Shown: one piece after another, positions 1 through 8,277 of the stretch
Layout of the letters: each line of letters opens with the position of its first letter
Numbering within the stretch: the first letter of the stretch is position 1
NCBI RefSeq assembly: GCF_028890115.1
Contig: NZ_JARCJD010000004.1
Span: forward strand, 124,001 to 188,000
DNA from: Phaeobacter sp. QD34_24
GTDB lineage: Bacteria; Pseudomonadota; Alphaproteobacteria; Rhodobacterales; Rhodobacteraceae
Direction of reading: 5' to 3'
DNA length: 64,000 nt
Position numbers and translations under genes: made by a program
The notes under the pieces: model-generated
Seen by the model: only the letters and a program-made list of their open reading frames with translations
The model's database searches: none
Told to the model about the DNA's origin: nothing

Positions 1-73
1 AGTCCCGCAAGGCGATATCGCCATCTCGGAGGCGGCGCAGTGGCTGGCCTTTGCGCTCCACACCGATGCGTGA
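1..73 (+). CDS. 3' end of a protein, cut by window edge
   Basis: One frame is open from the left edge and closes at TGA 71-73; its last residues read ISEAAQWLAFALHTDA. The codons have the G/C-rich third positions of the neighbouring genes, so this is probably the C-terminus of a gene starting outside the window. Too little is visible to name a family. Confidence 0.45.
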   Translation, partial: VPQGDIAISEAAQWLAFALHTDA

Positions 74-145
74 GGAGATCTTGCGTCCACGTGCCTGTCG
101 CGGGATAGAGCATCCTGAGAACCGAAAACGCGGGAGCCTGACAGG

Positions 146-598
146 ATGAGCCTCGATTACACCACTTTGGCCAAGACCATCGCCGCCCTGACCGAGGGCG
201 AGACGGATGAGGTTGCCCTGATGGCCACCGTTGCTTGCGAAGTGCATCACAGCGACGACCGTTTCGACTGGACGGGCTTCTACCGGGTGGTGGCCCCCGA
301 GCTGCTGAAGATCGGCCCCTATCAGGGCGGCCATGGCTGCCTGCAGATCCCGTTCTCGCGCGGCGTCTGCGGTGCTGCGGCGCGCAGCGGCGCGGTACAG
401 CTGGTGCCGGACGTGGAGGATTTCCCCGGCCATATCGCCTGCGCCTCTTCCACCCGGTCGGAGCTGGTGCTGCCGGTCTGGAACGCGGCGGGGGATCTGA
501 TCGGCGTCTTCGACATCGACAGCGATCAGCCCGATGCCTTTACCCAGGAAGATGCGGATCAGCTGACTGCGATCCTGAAACAGGTCTTTGCGCACTAG
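146..598 (+). CDS. msrC: Free methionine-(R)-sulfoxide reductase (GAF domain)
   Basis: This 150-residue single GAF domain protein probably reduces free L-methionine-(R)-sulfoxide to methionine in the cytoplasm, repairing oxidised methionine. The three cysteines of the fRMsr (YebR) family are all present: C65 in GHGCLQIPF, C75 in SRGVCG and C99 in PGHIACA. The WTGFYR and GVFDIDS family blocks are also seen. Keeping all three cysteines argues for an active reductase rather than a generic GAF sensor. It starts at ATG after a weak ribosome site and is followed by a 100-bp regulatory gap. Length is normal for the family. Confidence 0.88.
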   Translation: MSLDYTTLAKTIAALTEGETDEVALMATVACEVHHSDDRFDWTGFYRVVAPELLKIGPYQGGHGCLQIPFSRGVCGAAARSGAVQLVPDVEDFPGHIACASSTRSELVLPVWNAAGDLIGVFDIDSDQPDAFTQEDADQLTAILKQVFAH

Positions 599-618
599 GT
601 GGAGATTTCTTCGCCTTC

Positions 619-682
619 GTGAAAAAACACTTTGAAATTTCACCGACTCGGGTCATCGTGAAAAAGCGCTGCATTTTTTCAC
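619..682. promoter_or_regulatory. Two 25-bp palindromes, probable operators
   Basis: Two imperfect palindromes of identical length, 619-643 and 658-682, each begin GTGAAA and end TTTCAC, with starts 39 bp apart. They lie in the only sizeable gap of this region, directly before the XRE-cupin regulator gene. Paired identical-length inverted repeats suggest cooperative binding of a dimer, most simply that regulator controlling itself and the LysE gene behind it. The binding protein is inferred. Confidence 0.6.
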
Positions 683-698
683 GAACCGGAGCCACCCC

Positions 699-1268
699 TT
701 GTCCGATCTGTCGCCTTCCTCTGCCAGCCTTGGCGCCGATATCCGCGCCCTGCGCAAGGCGCGCGGGCTGACGCTGGCGGAGATCGCGGATCGGTTGGAG
801 CGTTCCGTCGGCTGGCTCAGCCAGGTGGAGCGGGACCTGTCGGAGCCCTCGATCTCGGACCTGCGCCAGATCGCGCAGTGCCTGGGTGTGCCAATGTCGA
901 TGCTGTTCGCCCATTCCCATGTGCCTGCGCAGGAACAGGGTTACGTGGTGCGCGCAGGTGCCCGCCGCCCGATGGGCTCGGGCGAGGAAGGGTTGATCGA
1001 AGAGCTGCTCTCACCCGATCTGACTGATGATTTCGAGATGGTGCATTCGACCTTTGCGCCGCGCTCGCGCATGCAGACCCCGGCGGACCGTCCCACCCAG
1101 GAGGTGGGCTACATGATTTCGGGCAAGCTGGACCTGGTGATCGGCGGCCGCGCCTTCACCGTCGGCCCCGGCGACAGTTTCCGCATCCGCCATGAACCCT
1201 ATCAATGGGCCAACCCCTATGATGCGCCCGCTGTGGCCGTCTGGGTCATCGCCCCGCCGGTCTATTGA
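699..1268 (+). CDS. XRE-family regulator with cupin sensor domain
   Basis: The protein has 189 residues. An N-terminal helix-turn-helix (about residues 10-65, with GLTLAEIADRLERSVGWLSQVE) is joined to a C-terminal cupin barrel (about 110-185, with GPGDSFRIRHEPYQWAN). Such one-component regulators sense a small molecule in the cupin and bind DNA as dimers; many control amine or amino-acid genes. The best start is TTG at 699, since no ATG lies before the helix-turn-helix. It follows the paired palindromes at 619-682 and is 12 bp from the LysE-type exporter, so it probably regulates that exporter and itself. The ligand cannot be read from sequence. Confidence 0.82.
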   Translation: MSDLSPSSASLGADIRALRKARGLTLAEIADRLERSVGWLSQVERDLSEPSISDLRQIAQCLGVPMSMLFAHSHVPAQEQGYVVRAGARRPMGSGEEGLIEELLSPDLTDDFEMVHSTFAPRSRMQTPADRPTQEVGYMISGKLDLVIGGRAFTVGPGDSFRIRHEPYQWANPYDAPAVAVWVIAPPVY

Positions 1269-1280
1269 GGGGGACGCGTC

Positions 1281-1910
1281 ATGAGTTTCGAAGCCTGGAG
1301 TGTCTTTGCCCTGTTCTGGGTGGTCTTTGTCACCACGCCGGGGCCGAACGCGGTCAATTGCATCTCCAACGGCATGACGCTGGGCCTGCCCAAGGCGATG
1401 CTGGGGGTGCTGGCGATCCTGACGCAGGCCAGCGCCTTTCTGGTGCTGTCGGCGCTGGGGGTGACGGCGCTGATCGCGGCCTCGCCGACCGGGTTCCTTG
1501 TGGCCAAGGTGATCGGCGCGGGGTTCCTGATTTTCCTCGGCATTCGCGGCTGGATCAATGCAACCCGCCCCACGCCCGCGGTCGAACGGCCCGCGCGCCA
1601 TGTCTATCTGCACGCACTGGCGGTCGCCACGATCAACCCTAAAAGCGTCGCCGGATACCTTGCCGCCTTTTCACAGTTCGTGCAGCCCGGCGTGCCGATC
1701 TGGGAGCAGATGTCGGTGATCATGCCGACCGCGCTGGTGCTGACGACGCTCAGCTACACGGGCTTTACGCTCTTGGGGGTTCTGATGGGCAAGGCGGCGC
1801 TCAAAGCCGTTTTCAATGTCTGGATCCGCCGGGTGCTGGCCCTGTGTTTCATAATCTATGGCGTGCTTTTGGGCGCCAGCAGCACACCAAGCGTGGAGAC
1901 TGTCCGATGA
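1281..1910 (+). CDS. LysE/RhtB-family amino-acid exporter
   Basis: A 209-residue inner-membrane protein with the N-terminal TPGPNAVNCISNGMTLG signature of the LysE/RhtB translocators and about six hydrophobic segments. The conserved block TINPKS (after about residue 115) is also present. The family exports amino acids or their analogues. It lies 12 bp after the cupin regulator, and its TGA overlaps the next ATG in ATGA, so the three genes are probably co-transcribed. The substrate is unknown. Confidence 0.85.
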   Translation: MSFEAWSVFALFWVVFVTTPGPNAVNCISNGMTLGLPKAMLGVLAILTQASAFLVLSALGVTALIAASPTGFLVAKVIGAGFLIFLGIRGWINATRPTPAVERPARHVYLHALAVATINPKSVAGYLAAFSQFVQPGVPIWEQMSVIMPTALVLTTLSYTGFTLLGVLMGKAALKAVFNVWIRRVLALCFIIYGVLLGASSTPSVETVR

Positions 1911-2278
1911 TCAAGGGATCCTGCCTGTGCGGCGATATCCGTTTCGAAACCGCTGCGGCCCCAAAAGGCGCCTCCATGTGCCACTGCGGCCAATGCCGCA
2001 AGCAATCGGGCGGTATCTGGGCCTCGGCCTATGTGCCGGAGGCGGAGCTTGCAATCACCGGATCCGTCAGTTGGTTTCAGGCCTCCCCGGATGCCAAACG
2101 CGGCTTCTGCGCCCGCTGCGGCTCCTTCCTGTTCTGGAAGGCCTATGACGAAGACACCATCAGCTTTGCCCTTGGCGCGGTCGAAGACCCCACCGGGCTG
2201 AAGATCGAAAAGCACATCTTTACCGGCAGCAAGGGCGACTATTACGAGATCGCCGACGGGCTGCCTCAGCGCGACTAG
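1907..2278 (+). CDS. GFA-family zinc protein (glutathione-dependent formaldehyde-activating type)
   Basis: This 123-residue protein starts at the ATG that overlaps the LysE stop codon. It has the GFA/CENP-V zinc ligands: SCLCG near the start, CHCGQCRK around residues 25-32, and CARCG near residue 65. Founding members were linked to glutathione-formaldehyde adducts, but most paralogues have no proven reaction. The fold and zinc sites are clear; the substrate is not. Confidence 0.85.
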   Translation: MIKGSCLCGDIRFETAAAPKGASMCHCGQCRKQSGGIWASAYVPEAELAITGSVSWFQASPDAKRGFCARCGSFLFWKAYDEDTISFALGAVEDPTGLKIEKHIFTGSKGDYYEIADGLPQRD

Positions 2279-2303
2279 AAATCCGATGCGCGCGGTGTTC
2301 CCC

Positions 2304-3623
2304 TCATATGAACCAGTCGTCCAGCACGGTCTGAGCCGGGCTGTCCTGATAGACCTCATTGAGACCACGCCCACCGTTCACCAGATCCTCTCCGGTGCCG
2401 CCGACAAGACTGTCCCGCCCGCGCCCGCCGTGGATCACATCTCTGCCCGCGCCTCCAATGATGATGTCATTGCCGCCGCCGCCGTAGATGGTGTCGTTTC
2501 CGCCACCGGCAAAGATGATGTCGTCGCCGGCAGAGCCATAGATCACATCATCCCCGCGCCCGCCGAAGATAATGTCATCACCGCCGCGCCCGCGCAGGAT
2601 ATCGGCGTGGCCAAGCCCGATCAAAACGTCATCGGTGATGTCGCCGCGCAACCGGTCCGCACCGGCGGTTCCAATGCGCTCCGGTGTCAGGGCCGCATCG
2701 TAACCTGGGTCTCGCGCGATGAAGACCTCGGCCCCGATGCGGTCCAACCGCGACAGCAGCCGTCCGATATTGTCGATCCAGCCGGCGGTTTCGAGTGCCA
2801 TCAGATCGGTTTGATCCTCCTGAAACGCTTGACCGGCAACGCTCGCTCCGGGACCGGTCCCATTGAACCAGTCACGCGCGGTGCGCCAAAATCCGAAGTC
2901 GGATTCGGTGACGTTCTCGATCACAAGACCATCCACCAGCGCCCGGTAGCGGTTGATCAGATCGTAATCGATTGCAGAGGTCTCATCCTCTGGACGGGCA
3001 AAGATATAGTCGCTGATGATGAAAGGCCCGCCATTCATCACCAGGGTCAGCGCCTCGGCGTCGATGCCATGATCGCGCTCAAGAACCTCGGCCAGATCGA
3101 CGACCAGCTGCATCATGTCCCTGGCGGCTTCCCATTGGGCATAGCTGCCGTCCGATTGATCCGCCGCTTGGTAGTATTGCGCGACATCGTCCAGGAACAG
3201 GCCGCCAAATCCGGCCACAACGATATCGGCGGCATAGGGCGCCAGGACAGTCGCAAGCCAGTCCGGATCGCTGTAGTCAACGATGCGGCCAAAGTCCGCA
3301 GCCGTTCCATGGGCATTTTGAAGCCAATCCGGAACATCGGCATTCGGGTTGATCGCTCCCATGTCCGGGTTGTCCGCAGGTCCGCCAACAGTCCAGTCCG
3401 CCTGCCAGTAGTCCCGATTGTGATCGGTGACAGCCATATTGAGATATCCGATCGCCGTGGTGTTTTCGCGGTGCAACGCGGCCAGATCGGCAGAGGTGAA
3501 ATGCGGGCTCACCGCTGTCGAGCGCAGCCCGGTTTCCACGATCAGAAGATCATGCCCCAAACCGCTGAGCCGGGCGGGTTCGACCCCGGACAGCTGAAAC
3601 AGCACGCTGGAAAAGCGAGTCAT
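2304..3623 (-). CDS. Secreted GH114-type endo-alpha-1,4-polygalactosaminidase-like protein with RTX repeats
   Basis: This 439-residue protein starts at ATG 3623 behind a strong GGGGGAGG site. Residues 20-310 resemble the TM1410/GH114 barrel: GYLNMAVTDHNRDYW (59-73) and GGLFLDDVAQYY (140-151) match family blocks that carry acidic catalytic residues. Residues 318-425 are eight or nine RTX nonapeptides of the GGxGxDxxx kind, which bind calcium and mark type I secretion; there is no N-terminal signal peptide. The family cleaves galactosamine-containing polysaccharides, so it may attack an extracellular matrix. No type I transporter lies nearby. The gene is convergent with the GFA gene. Confidence 0.78.
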   Translation of the reverse strand: MTRFSSVLFQLSGVEPARLSGLGHDLLIVETGLRSTAVSPHFTSADLAALHRENTTAIGYLNMAVTDHNRDYWQADWTVGGPADNPDMGAINPNADVPDWLQNAHGTAADFGRIVDYSDPDWLATVLAPYAADIVVAGFGGLFLDDVAQYYQAADQSDGSYAQWEAARDMMQLVVDLAEVLERDHGIDAEALTLVMNGGPFIISDYIFARPEDETSAIDYDLINRYRALVDGLVIENVTESDFGFWRTARDWFNGTGPGASVAGQAFQEDQTDLMALETAGWIDNIGRLLSRLDRIGAEVFIARDPGYDAALTPERIGTAGADRLRGDITDDVLIGLGHADILRGRGGDDIIFGGRGDDVIYGSAGDDIIFAGGGNDTIYGGGGNDIIIGGAGRDVIHGGRGRDSLVGGTGEDLVNGGRGLNEVYQDSPAQTVLDDWFI

Positions 3624-3780
3624 GGTGCCTCCCCCGATCCTTTGCTCCTGGGATGTGATGCAAAGTCTAGCGCCAGACACCCTTTACACAAACCCTTCTT
3701 CCCGCCCGCCGTCCCGCAGCGCATGGGAAACCGGCACGTCATGTGCCGTCTCGACACATAAACAATGAAAGAGGCTGAAC

Positions 3781-6231
3781 ATGTCTGAATTTCCCTCAAA
3801 GGCCCGCGTGGTCATCATTGGCGGCGGTGTTGTCGGCTGTTCGTCCCTCTATCATCTGGCCAAGAAGGGCTGGAGCGATTGCGTGCTCCTGGAAAAGAAC
3901 GAACTGACTGCGGGATCGACCTGGCACGCGGCGGGCAATGTGCCGACTTTCTCGACCTCCTGGTCGATCATGAACATGCAGCGCTACTCGACCGAGCTGT
4001 ACGCACGACTTGGGGACGAGGTCGACTACCCGATGAACTACCACCAGACCGGATCGATCCGGCTGGCGCACACGAAGGAGCGCATGCAGGAGTTCGAGCG
4101 CGCCGCCGCCATGGGCCGCTATCAGGGGATGGGGATGGAGATCCTGACCCCCGAGGAAACCAAGGCGCGCTATCCCTTCTTGGAAACCCACGATCTGGCG
4201 GGCGCTCTGTATGATCCCAATGATGGCGACATCGACCCGGCACAGGTGACGCAGGCGCTGGCAAAGGGCGCGCGGGACATGGGCGCGAAGATCTTGCGCT
4301 TCTGCCCGGCAACCGGGGTGACCCAGAACGACGATGGCACTTGGATCGTGCATACGGATAAGGGTGACATCGCCTGCGACTATGTGGTCAACGCTGCGGG
4401 GTATTACGCGCAGCGGGTGGGGGAATGGTTCAAACCCTATGGCGGGCGCAGCGTGCCGATGATGGTGATGAGCCACCAGTATCTATTGTCCGAGGAAATC
4501 CCCGAGATCGAAGCCCATAGCAAGGCGACCGGGAAGAAACTGCCACTTTTGCGGGATGTGGATGTCTCCTACTACCTGCGGCAGGAAAAGCACGGCTTCA
4601 ACCTGGGGCCTTACGAGCCAAACTGCCGCGCCCATTGGGATACGGACGCCGATCCCATGCCCGAGGATTTCTCCTTCCAGCTGTGGAACGATGATCTGGA
4701 CCGGATCGAGGATATCGTCTCGGACGCGATGGAGCGGGTGCCCGCGCTGGCCACTGCGGGGGTTTCGCGGGTTATCAACGGGCCGATCCCCTATGCCCCG
4801 GACGGTTTGCCCCTGATCGGCCCCATGCCAGGGGTGAAAAACGCCTTCGAGGCTTGCGTCTTTACCTTTGGCATTGCCCAGGGCGGCGGTGCGGGCAAGG
4901 TGCTGGCGGAATGGATCGTCGATGGGCAGACGGAATGGGACATGTGGTCCTGCGATCCGCGCCGCTACACCGATTACACCGATCACGACTACTGCGTTGC
5001 CAAGGGGATGGAGGTCTACGGCCACGAATATGCCATGCACTTCCCGCGCCACGAATGGCCTGCCGGGCGGGATCGCAAGCTCTCCCCGGTGCATGAGCGG
5101 GTCACCGGCTTGGGCGGCCAGATGGGCGCCTATAACGGCTGGGAGCGCGCCAATTGGTTTGCAAAACCAGGTGATGACACCTCCGAGGAAGCAACACAGA
5201 CCTGGGGCCGTGCCGGACCGTGGGAGGCGCGCATCCGCGAGGAATGCGAGGCGGTGCGCGATCACTGCGGCGTTCTGGACCTGCCCGGATTTTCCCGCTT
5301 CGAGGTCAAGGGACCCGGCGCGCGCGACTGGCTCTTGGGCAAGATCACCGGCGGCCTTCCGGGCGAGGGGCGCATGGGGCTGGCCTATTTCACCGATCCC
5401 CGTGGCCGCATCCTGACCGAGATGAGCGTGATGTGGCACGGGGAGGATCACTACATGCTGATCACCGCCGCCACGGCGCAATGGCATGATTACGACGTGC
5501 TGGCCCATGACCTGCCCGAGGGGATCACGCTCAACGACCGCACGCGGGACTTCTCGACCCTGATCGTCACCGGCCCCGCCGCGCGCGACATCTTCACCGC
5601 CATCGGAACCGAGGCCGACCTGTCGTTGCCCTGGCTGTCTGTGCAGACCGCGCGCATTGCCGGGCGCGACTGTGGCTTGGCGCGGGTGTCCTTTGCCGGG
5701 GAGCTGGGCTGGGAGATCCACGCCGCCCCCGCTGACATCCCGGCGCTTTACGAGGCGGTGCTGGGAGCGGGTGCCAAACCCTTTGGCATGTATGCGCTGA
5801 ACGCCCTGCGGATCGAGAAGGGATACCGCGCCTGGAAGGGTGATCTGTCCACTGATTACTCGGCCATCGAAGGCGGGCTTGATCGCTTCATCCGGCTGGC
5901 CAAGCCGCAGGATTTCCCCGGCAAGGCGGTGCTGGCGGCAGAGGCAGAGACCGGACCGGCAAAACGCTTTGTGACCCTGGTGGTCGAGGCGGCAGAGGCG
6001 GATGCCCCCTATATGTCCTGCATCTGGAAGGATGGGGAGATCGTCGGAGAGACCACCTCGGGCGACTGGGGCTACCGTGTGGGCGCCTCCATCGCGCTGG
6101 GCATGGTGCGCAGCGATCTGGCTGTGCCGGGCACCGAAGTGGCGGTGGAAATCTACGGGCAGATGTGCCCGGCCGTGGTGCAGAAGGACGAACCGCTCTG
6201 GGATCCTCAAAATGCCCGCTTGCGCGCCTGA
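3781..6231 (+). CDS. FAD-dependent dimethylglycine/sarcosine dehydrogenase-like flavoenzyme with GcvT domain
   Basis: An 816-residue two-part enzyme. Residues 1-400 form a DAO-type FAD domain with VVIIGGGVVGCS at 10-21 and TWHAAG at 47-52, where H49 matches the covalent-flavin histidine of dimethylglycine dehydrogenase. Residues about 430-816 form a GcvT-type folate-binding aminomethyltransferase region. The family oxidatively demethylates N-methylated glycines and passes the one-carbon unit to tetrahydrofolate. It sits 44 bp before a betaine-homocysteine-type methyltransferase, which fits stepwise glycine betaine breakdown. A same-length paralogue lies at 8278. The exact substrate is unproven. 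Confidence 0.85.
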   Translation: MSEFPSKARVVIIGGGVVGCSSLYHLAKKGWSDCVLLEKNELTAGSTWHAAGNVPTFSTSWSIMNMQRYSTELYARLGDEVDYPMNYHQTGSIRLAHTKERMQEFERAAAMGRYQGMGMEILTPEETKARYPFLETHDLAGALYDPNDGDIDPAQVTQALAKGARDMGAKILRFCPATGVTQNDDGTWIVHTDKGDIACDYVVNAAGYYAQRVGEWFKPYGGRSVPMMVMSHQYLLSEEIPEIEAHSKATGKKLPLLRDVDVSYYLRQEKHGFNLGPYEPNCRAHWDTDADPMPEDFSFQLWNDDLDRIEDIVSDAMERVPALATAGVSRVINGPIPYAPDGLPLIGPMPGVKNAFEACVFTFGIAQGGGAGKVLAEWIVDGQTEWDMWSCDPRRYTDYTDHDYCVAKGMEVYGHEYAMHFPRHEWPAGRDRKLSPVHERVTGLGGQMGAYNGWERANWFAKPGDDTSEEATQTWGRAGPWEARIREECEAVRDHCGVLDLPGFSRFEVKGPGARDWLLGKITGGLPGEGRMGLAYFTDPRGRILTEMSVMWHGEDHYMLITAATAQWHDYDVLAHDLPEGITLNDRTRDFSTLIVTGPAARDIFTAIGTEADLSLPWLSVQTARIAGRDCGLARVSFAGELGWEIHAAPADIPALYEAVLGAGAKPFGMYALNALRIEKGYRAWKGDLSTDYSAIEGGLDRFIRLAKPQDFPGKAVLAAEAETGPAKRFVTLVVEAAEADAPYMSCIWKDGEIVGETTSGDWGYRVGASIALGMVRSDLAVPGTEVAVEIYGQMCPAVVQKDEPLWDPQNARLRA

Positions 6232-6275
6232 GTATCTGTAGTTAGCGCGCAATCAGAAGAGTTTGGAGGGTGCAG

Positions 6276-7172
6276 ATGTCCGATATCACATTGCTTGACG
6301 GTTCCATCGGTCAGGAGCTGGTGAAACGCGCCAAGGGGCGGCCGACGCCCATGTGGTCCACCTCGGTGATGCTGGAACAGCCAGAAGCCGTGGAGGCCGT
6401 GCATAAGGCCTATTTCGACGCGGGTGCCACGATTGCCACGGCAAATACCTATGCCGTGCACCGGGACCGCCTGCCCATGGGCGGGCTCGAGGATCGCTTT
6501 GAGGATCTGATCGACATGGCATTGCGGGGCGCTTGTGCGGCGCGCGATGCCAATGGCGCGGGAAGGGTGGCCGGGGCGATGGGGCCGCTTGGCGCCACCT
6601 ATCGCACCGACAAGACGCCCCCCGCTGCCGAGGCAGCGCCGCTGTTTGCCGAGCTGGTCGAGTTGATGCGCGACCGCGTGGATCTCTTCATCCTGGAAAC
6701 CGTGGCCTCGGTGGATCAGGCGCGCGGCGGGCTGATGGGGTGCCGGAATGCCCGGCATCCTGTCTGGTTGTCGGTGACAGTGGATGACGAGGATGGAACC
6801 CACCTGCGCTCGGGTGAGCCGGTGGCCGATCTGGCGCCGGTGGTGGCGGAGTTCGCGCCCGATGCGGTGCTGATCAACTGCTCCCGTCCCGAGGCGATCC
6901 CGGCGGGGCTGGAGATCCTGAAAACCTTTGGCCGCCCCTTCGGCGCCTATGCCAACGGCTTTACCAGGATCTCCGAAGGGTTTCTGAAGGATGCCCCCAC
7001 GGTGGACGCCTTGCAGGAACGCAAGGACCTGGGGCCGGAGGCCTACGCCGATTTCGTGATGGGGTGGATCGACCAAGGGGCCACGATCGTCGGCGGCTGC
7101 TGTGAGGTTGGCCCCGATCACATCGCCGCACTGGCTCGCCGTCTGGTCGGCGCCGGTCACCGGATCGTCTGA
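6276..7172 (+). CDS. Homocysteine S-methyltransferase family protein, betaine-homocysteine type
   Basis: A 298-residue zinc methyltransferase that probably moves a methyl group from a betaine-like donor to homocysteine, giving methionine. The three zinc cysteines are visible: C202 in INCSRP and C275-C276 in VGGCCEVGP. The N-terminal LLDGSIGQEL block is also characteristic. I chose ATG 6276 rather than GTG 6270 because GGAGG ends at 6269, leaving correct spacing only for the ATG. Its place between two dimethylglycine dehydrogenase-like genes favours glycine betaine as donor, though S-methylmethionine or another methylated compound remains possible. Confidence 0.82.
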   Translation: MSDITLLDGSIGQELVKRAKGRPTPMWSTSVMLEQPEAVEAVHKAYFDAGATIATANTYAVHRDRLPMGGLEDRFEDLIDMALRGACAARDANGAGRVAGAMGPLGATYRTDKTPPAAEAAPLFAELVELMRDRVDLFILETVASVDQARGGLMGCRNARHPVWLSVTVDDEDGTHLRSGEPVADLAPVVAEFAPDAVLINCSRPEAIPAGLEILKTFGRPFGAYANGFTRISEGFLKDAPTVDALQERKDLGPEAYADFVMGWIDQGATIVGGCCEVGPDHIAALARRLVGAGHRIV

Positions 7173-7187
7173 CAGGTCGGGGCGGCG

Positions 7188-8165
7188 ATGGGACAGGGGC
7201 GTGGTGTTCAATCCGGCGGGTGGCAGTTTGACATCCTGGTCTGCGAAGGGTTTGTGCTGACCGAAATGGCCGCCGTCACGGATACGCTGCGCATTGCCAA
7301 CCGGGTGCTGGCCCGCCCCCTGTTCGATTGGACCGTGCGGTCGGCCTCTGGCGGGCGGATTGGTTGCCGATCGGGGCTCAGCGTTGACACCACGCCTTTT
7401 GCCGCAAGGCCCGATGCGGATTTTGCATTTGTGCTGGGCAACACGGATCCCGGTCATCCCGGCCTGTCCCTGGGCCGGGTGATCCAGAGCTATACCAGCC
7501 GCGGCACCCAGGTCTATCTGCTGGCCGAGGCCGCCGCCCGCCATATCCGCAGTCAGAGCGGCACCAGCGGCCCCCATACCACCCATTGGGAGAACTCGGA
7601 CTTGCTCCGCGAACAGCTGGGTATGGAGCCGGGCAGCCAGGCCCTGGCGCATGAGGACGGGCTGGTGGTGACCTGTGCCGGTATGGGCGCCACCACCGAT
7701 ATCGTTCTGGCACTGGTCGGGCGGCTCACCTCGGCGGCGGCGCAGGTGACGGTGGCGAATATCCTGCTGCATGATCACATCCGCGATTTTGCCTCGCTGC
7801 AGCCCTTTGCGGGCCATGGCCCGACCACCTCGGGGGATCGCGATCTGGATCACTGCATTCGCCTGATGCAGGCCCATATCGAGGATCCCTTGCCGATCGG
7901 GGTCATCGTGGCGGAACTGGGCCTGTCCAATCGCTCCCTTGAGCGCAAGTTCAAGACCTTCTTTGGCACCACACCAAACGGATTTTACCGGGAAATGCGG
8001 CTGAGCAAGGCCAACAACCTGCTATTGAACACCACGCTCAGCGTGCGCGAGATCGGCATGGCTTGCGGTTTTCCCAACGGGTTTTCCTCGCTCTACAAAT
8101 CTGTCTTCGGGATCACGCCCTTTGCCCTGCGCAAACAGCGGCGCATGCATCCTTCGGCCGGGTAG
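7188..8165 (+). CDS. GlxA-type AraC-family transcriptional regulator
   Basis: This 325-residue regulator combines an N-terminal DJ-1/PfpI-like domain (about 1-190) with a C-terminal AraC double helix-turn-helix (about 220-320, including LSVREIGMACGFPNGFSSLY). Regulators of this build control carnitine, glycine betaine and dimethylglycine genes in other proteobacteria. It lies 15 bp after the homocysteine methyltransferase and before the second flavoenzyme, so it probably activates this methylamine set. The inducer is inferred from context only. Confidence 0.85.
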   Translation: MGQGRGVQSGGWQFDILVCEGFVLTEMAAVTDTLRIANRVLARPLFDWTVRSASGGRIGCRSGLSVDTTPFAARPDADFAFVLGNTDPGHPGLSLGRVIQSYTSRGTQVYLLAEAAARHIRSQSGTSGPHTTHWENSDLLREQLGMEPGSQALAHEDGLVVTCAGMGATTDIVLALVGRLTSAAAQVTVANILLHDHIRDFASLQPFAGHGPTTSGDRDLDHCIRLMQAHIEDPLPIGVIVAELGLSNRSLERKFKTFFGTTPNGFYREMRLSKANNLLLNTTLSVREIGMACGFPNGFSSLYKSVFGITPFALRKQRRMHPSAG

Positions 8166-8277
8166 GATTTCACGGCAGGCGGGGCAAAGACAGGGCTTTC
8201 GCTGACGCTTTTGATGCATTTTGTGCCGCCTATCCGTGCCATCATGGCCTGGAAACAGTGCCTTCGGAGTGCAGGAC

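Noticed and set aside
2380-2680. Short periodic repeats in the first RTX gene
   Set aside because: These are also RTX nonapeptide codons rather than a separate repeat element.
2286-3761. A 491-codon plus-strand open frame opposite the GH114-RTX gene
   Set aside because: It mirrors the RTX codons and yields Val/Ile/Ala-rich low-complexity text; the minus-strand reading has domains and a strong ribosome site.
4483-6252. A long minus-strand frame opposite the first flavoenzyme gene
   Set aside because: Its His/Gly/Arg-rich translation matches no family and arises from high GC; the plus strand encodes a clear two-domain flavoenzyme.
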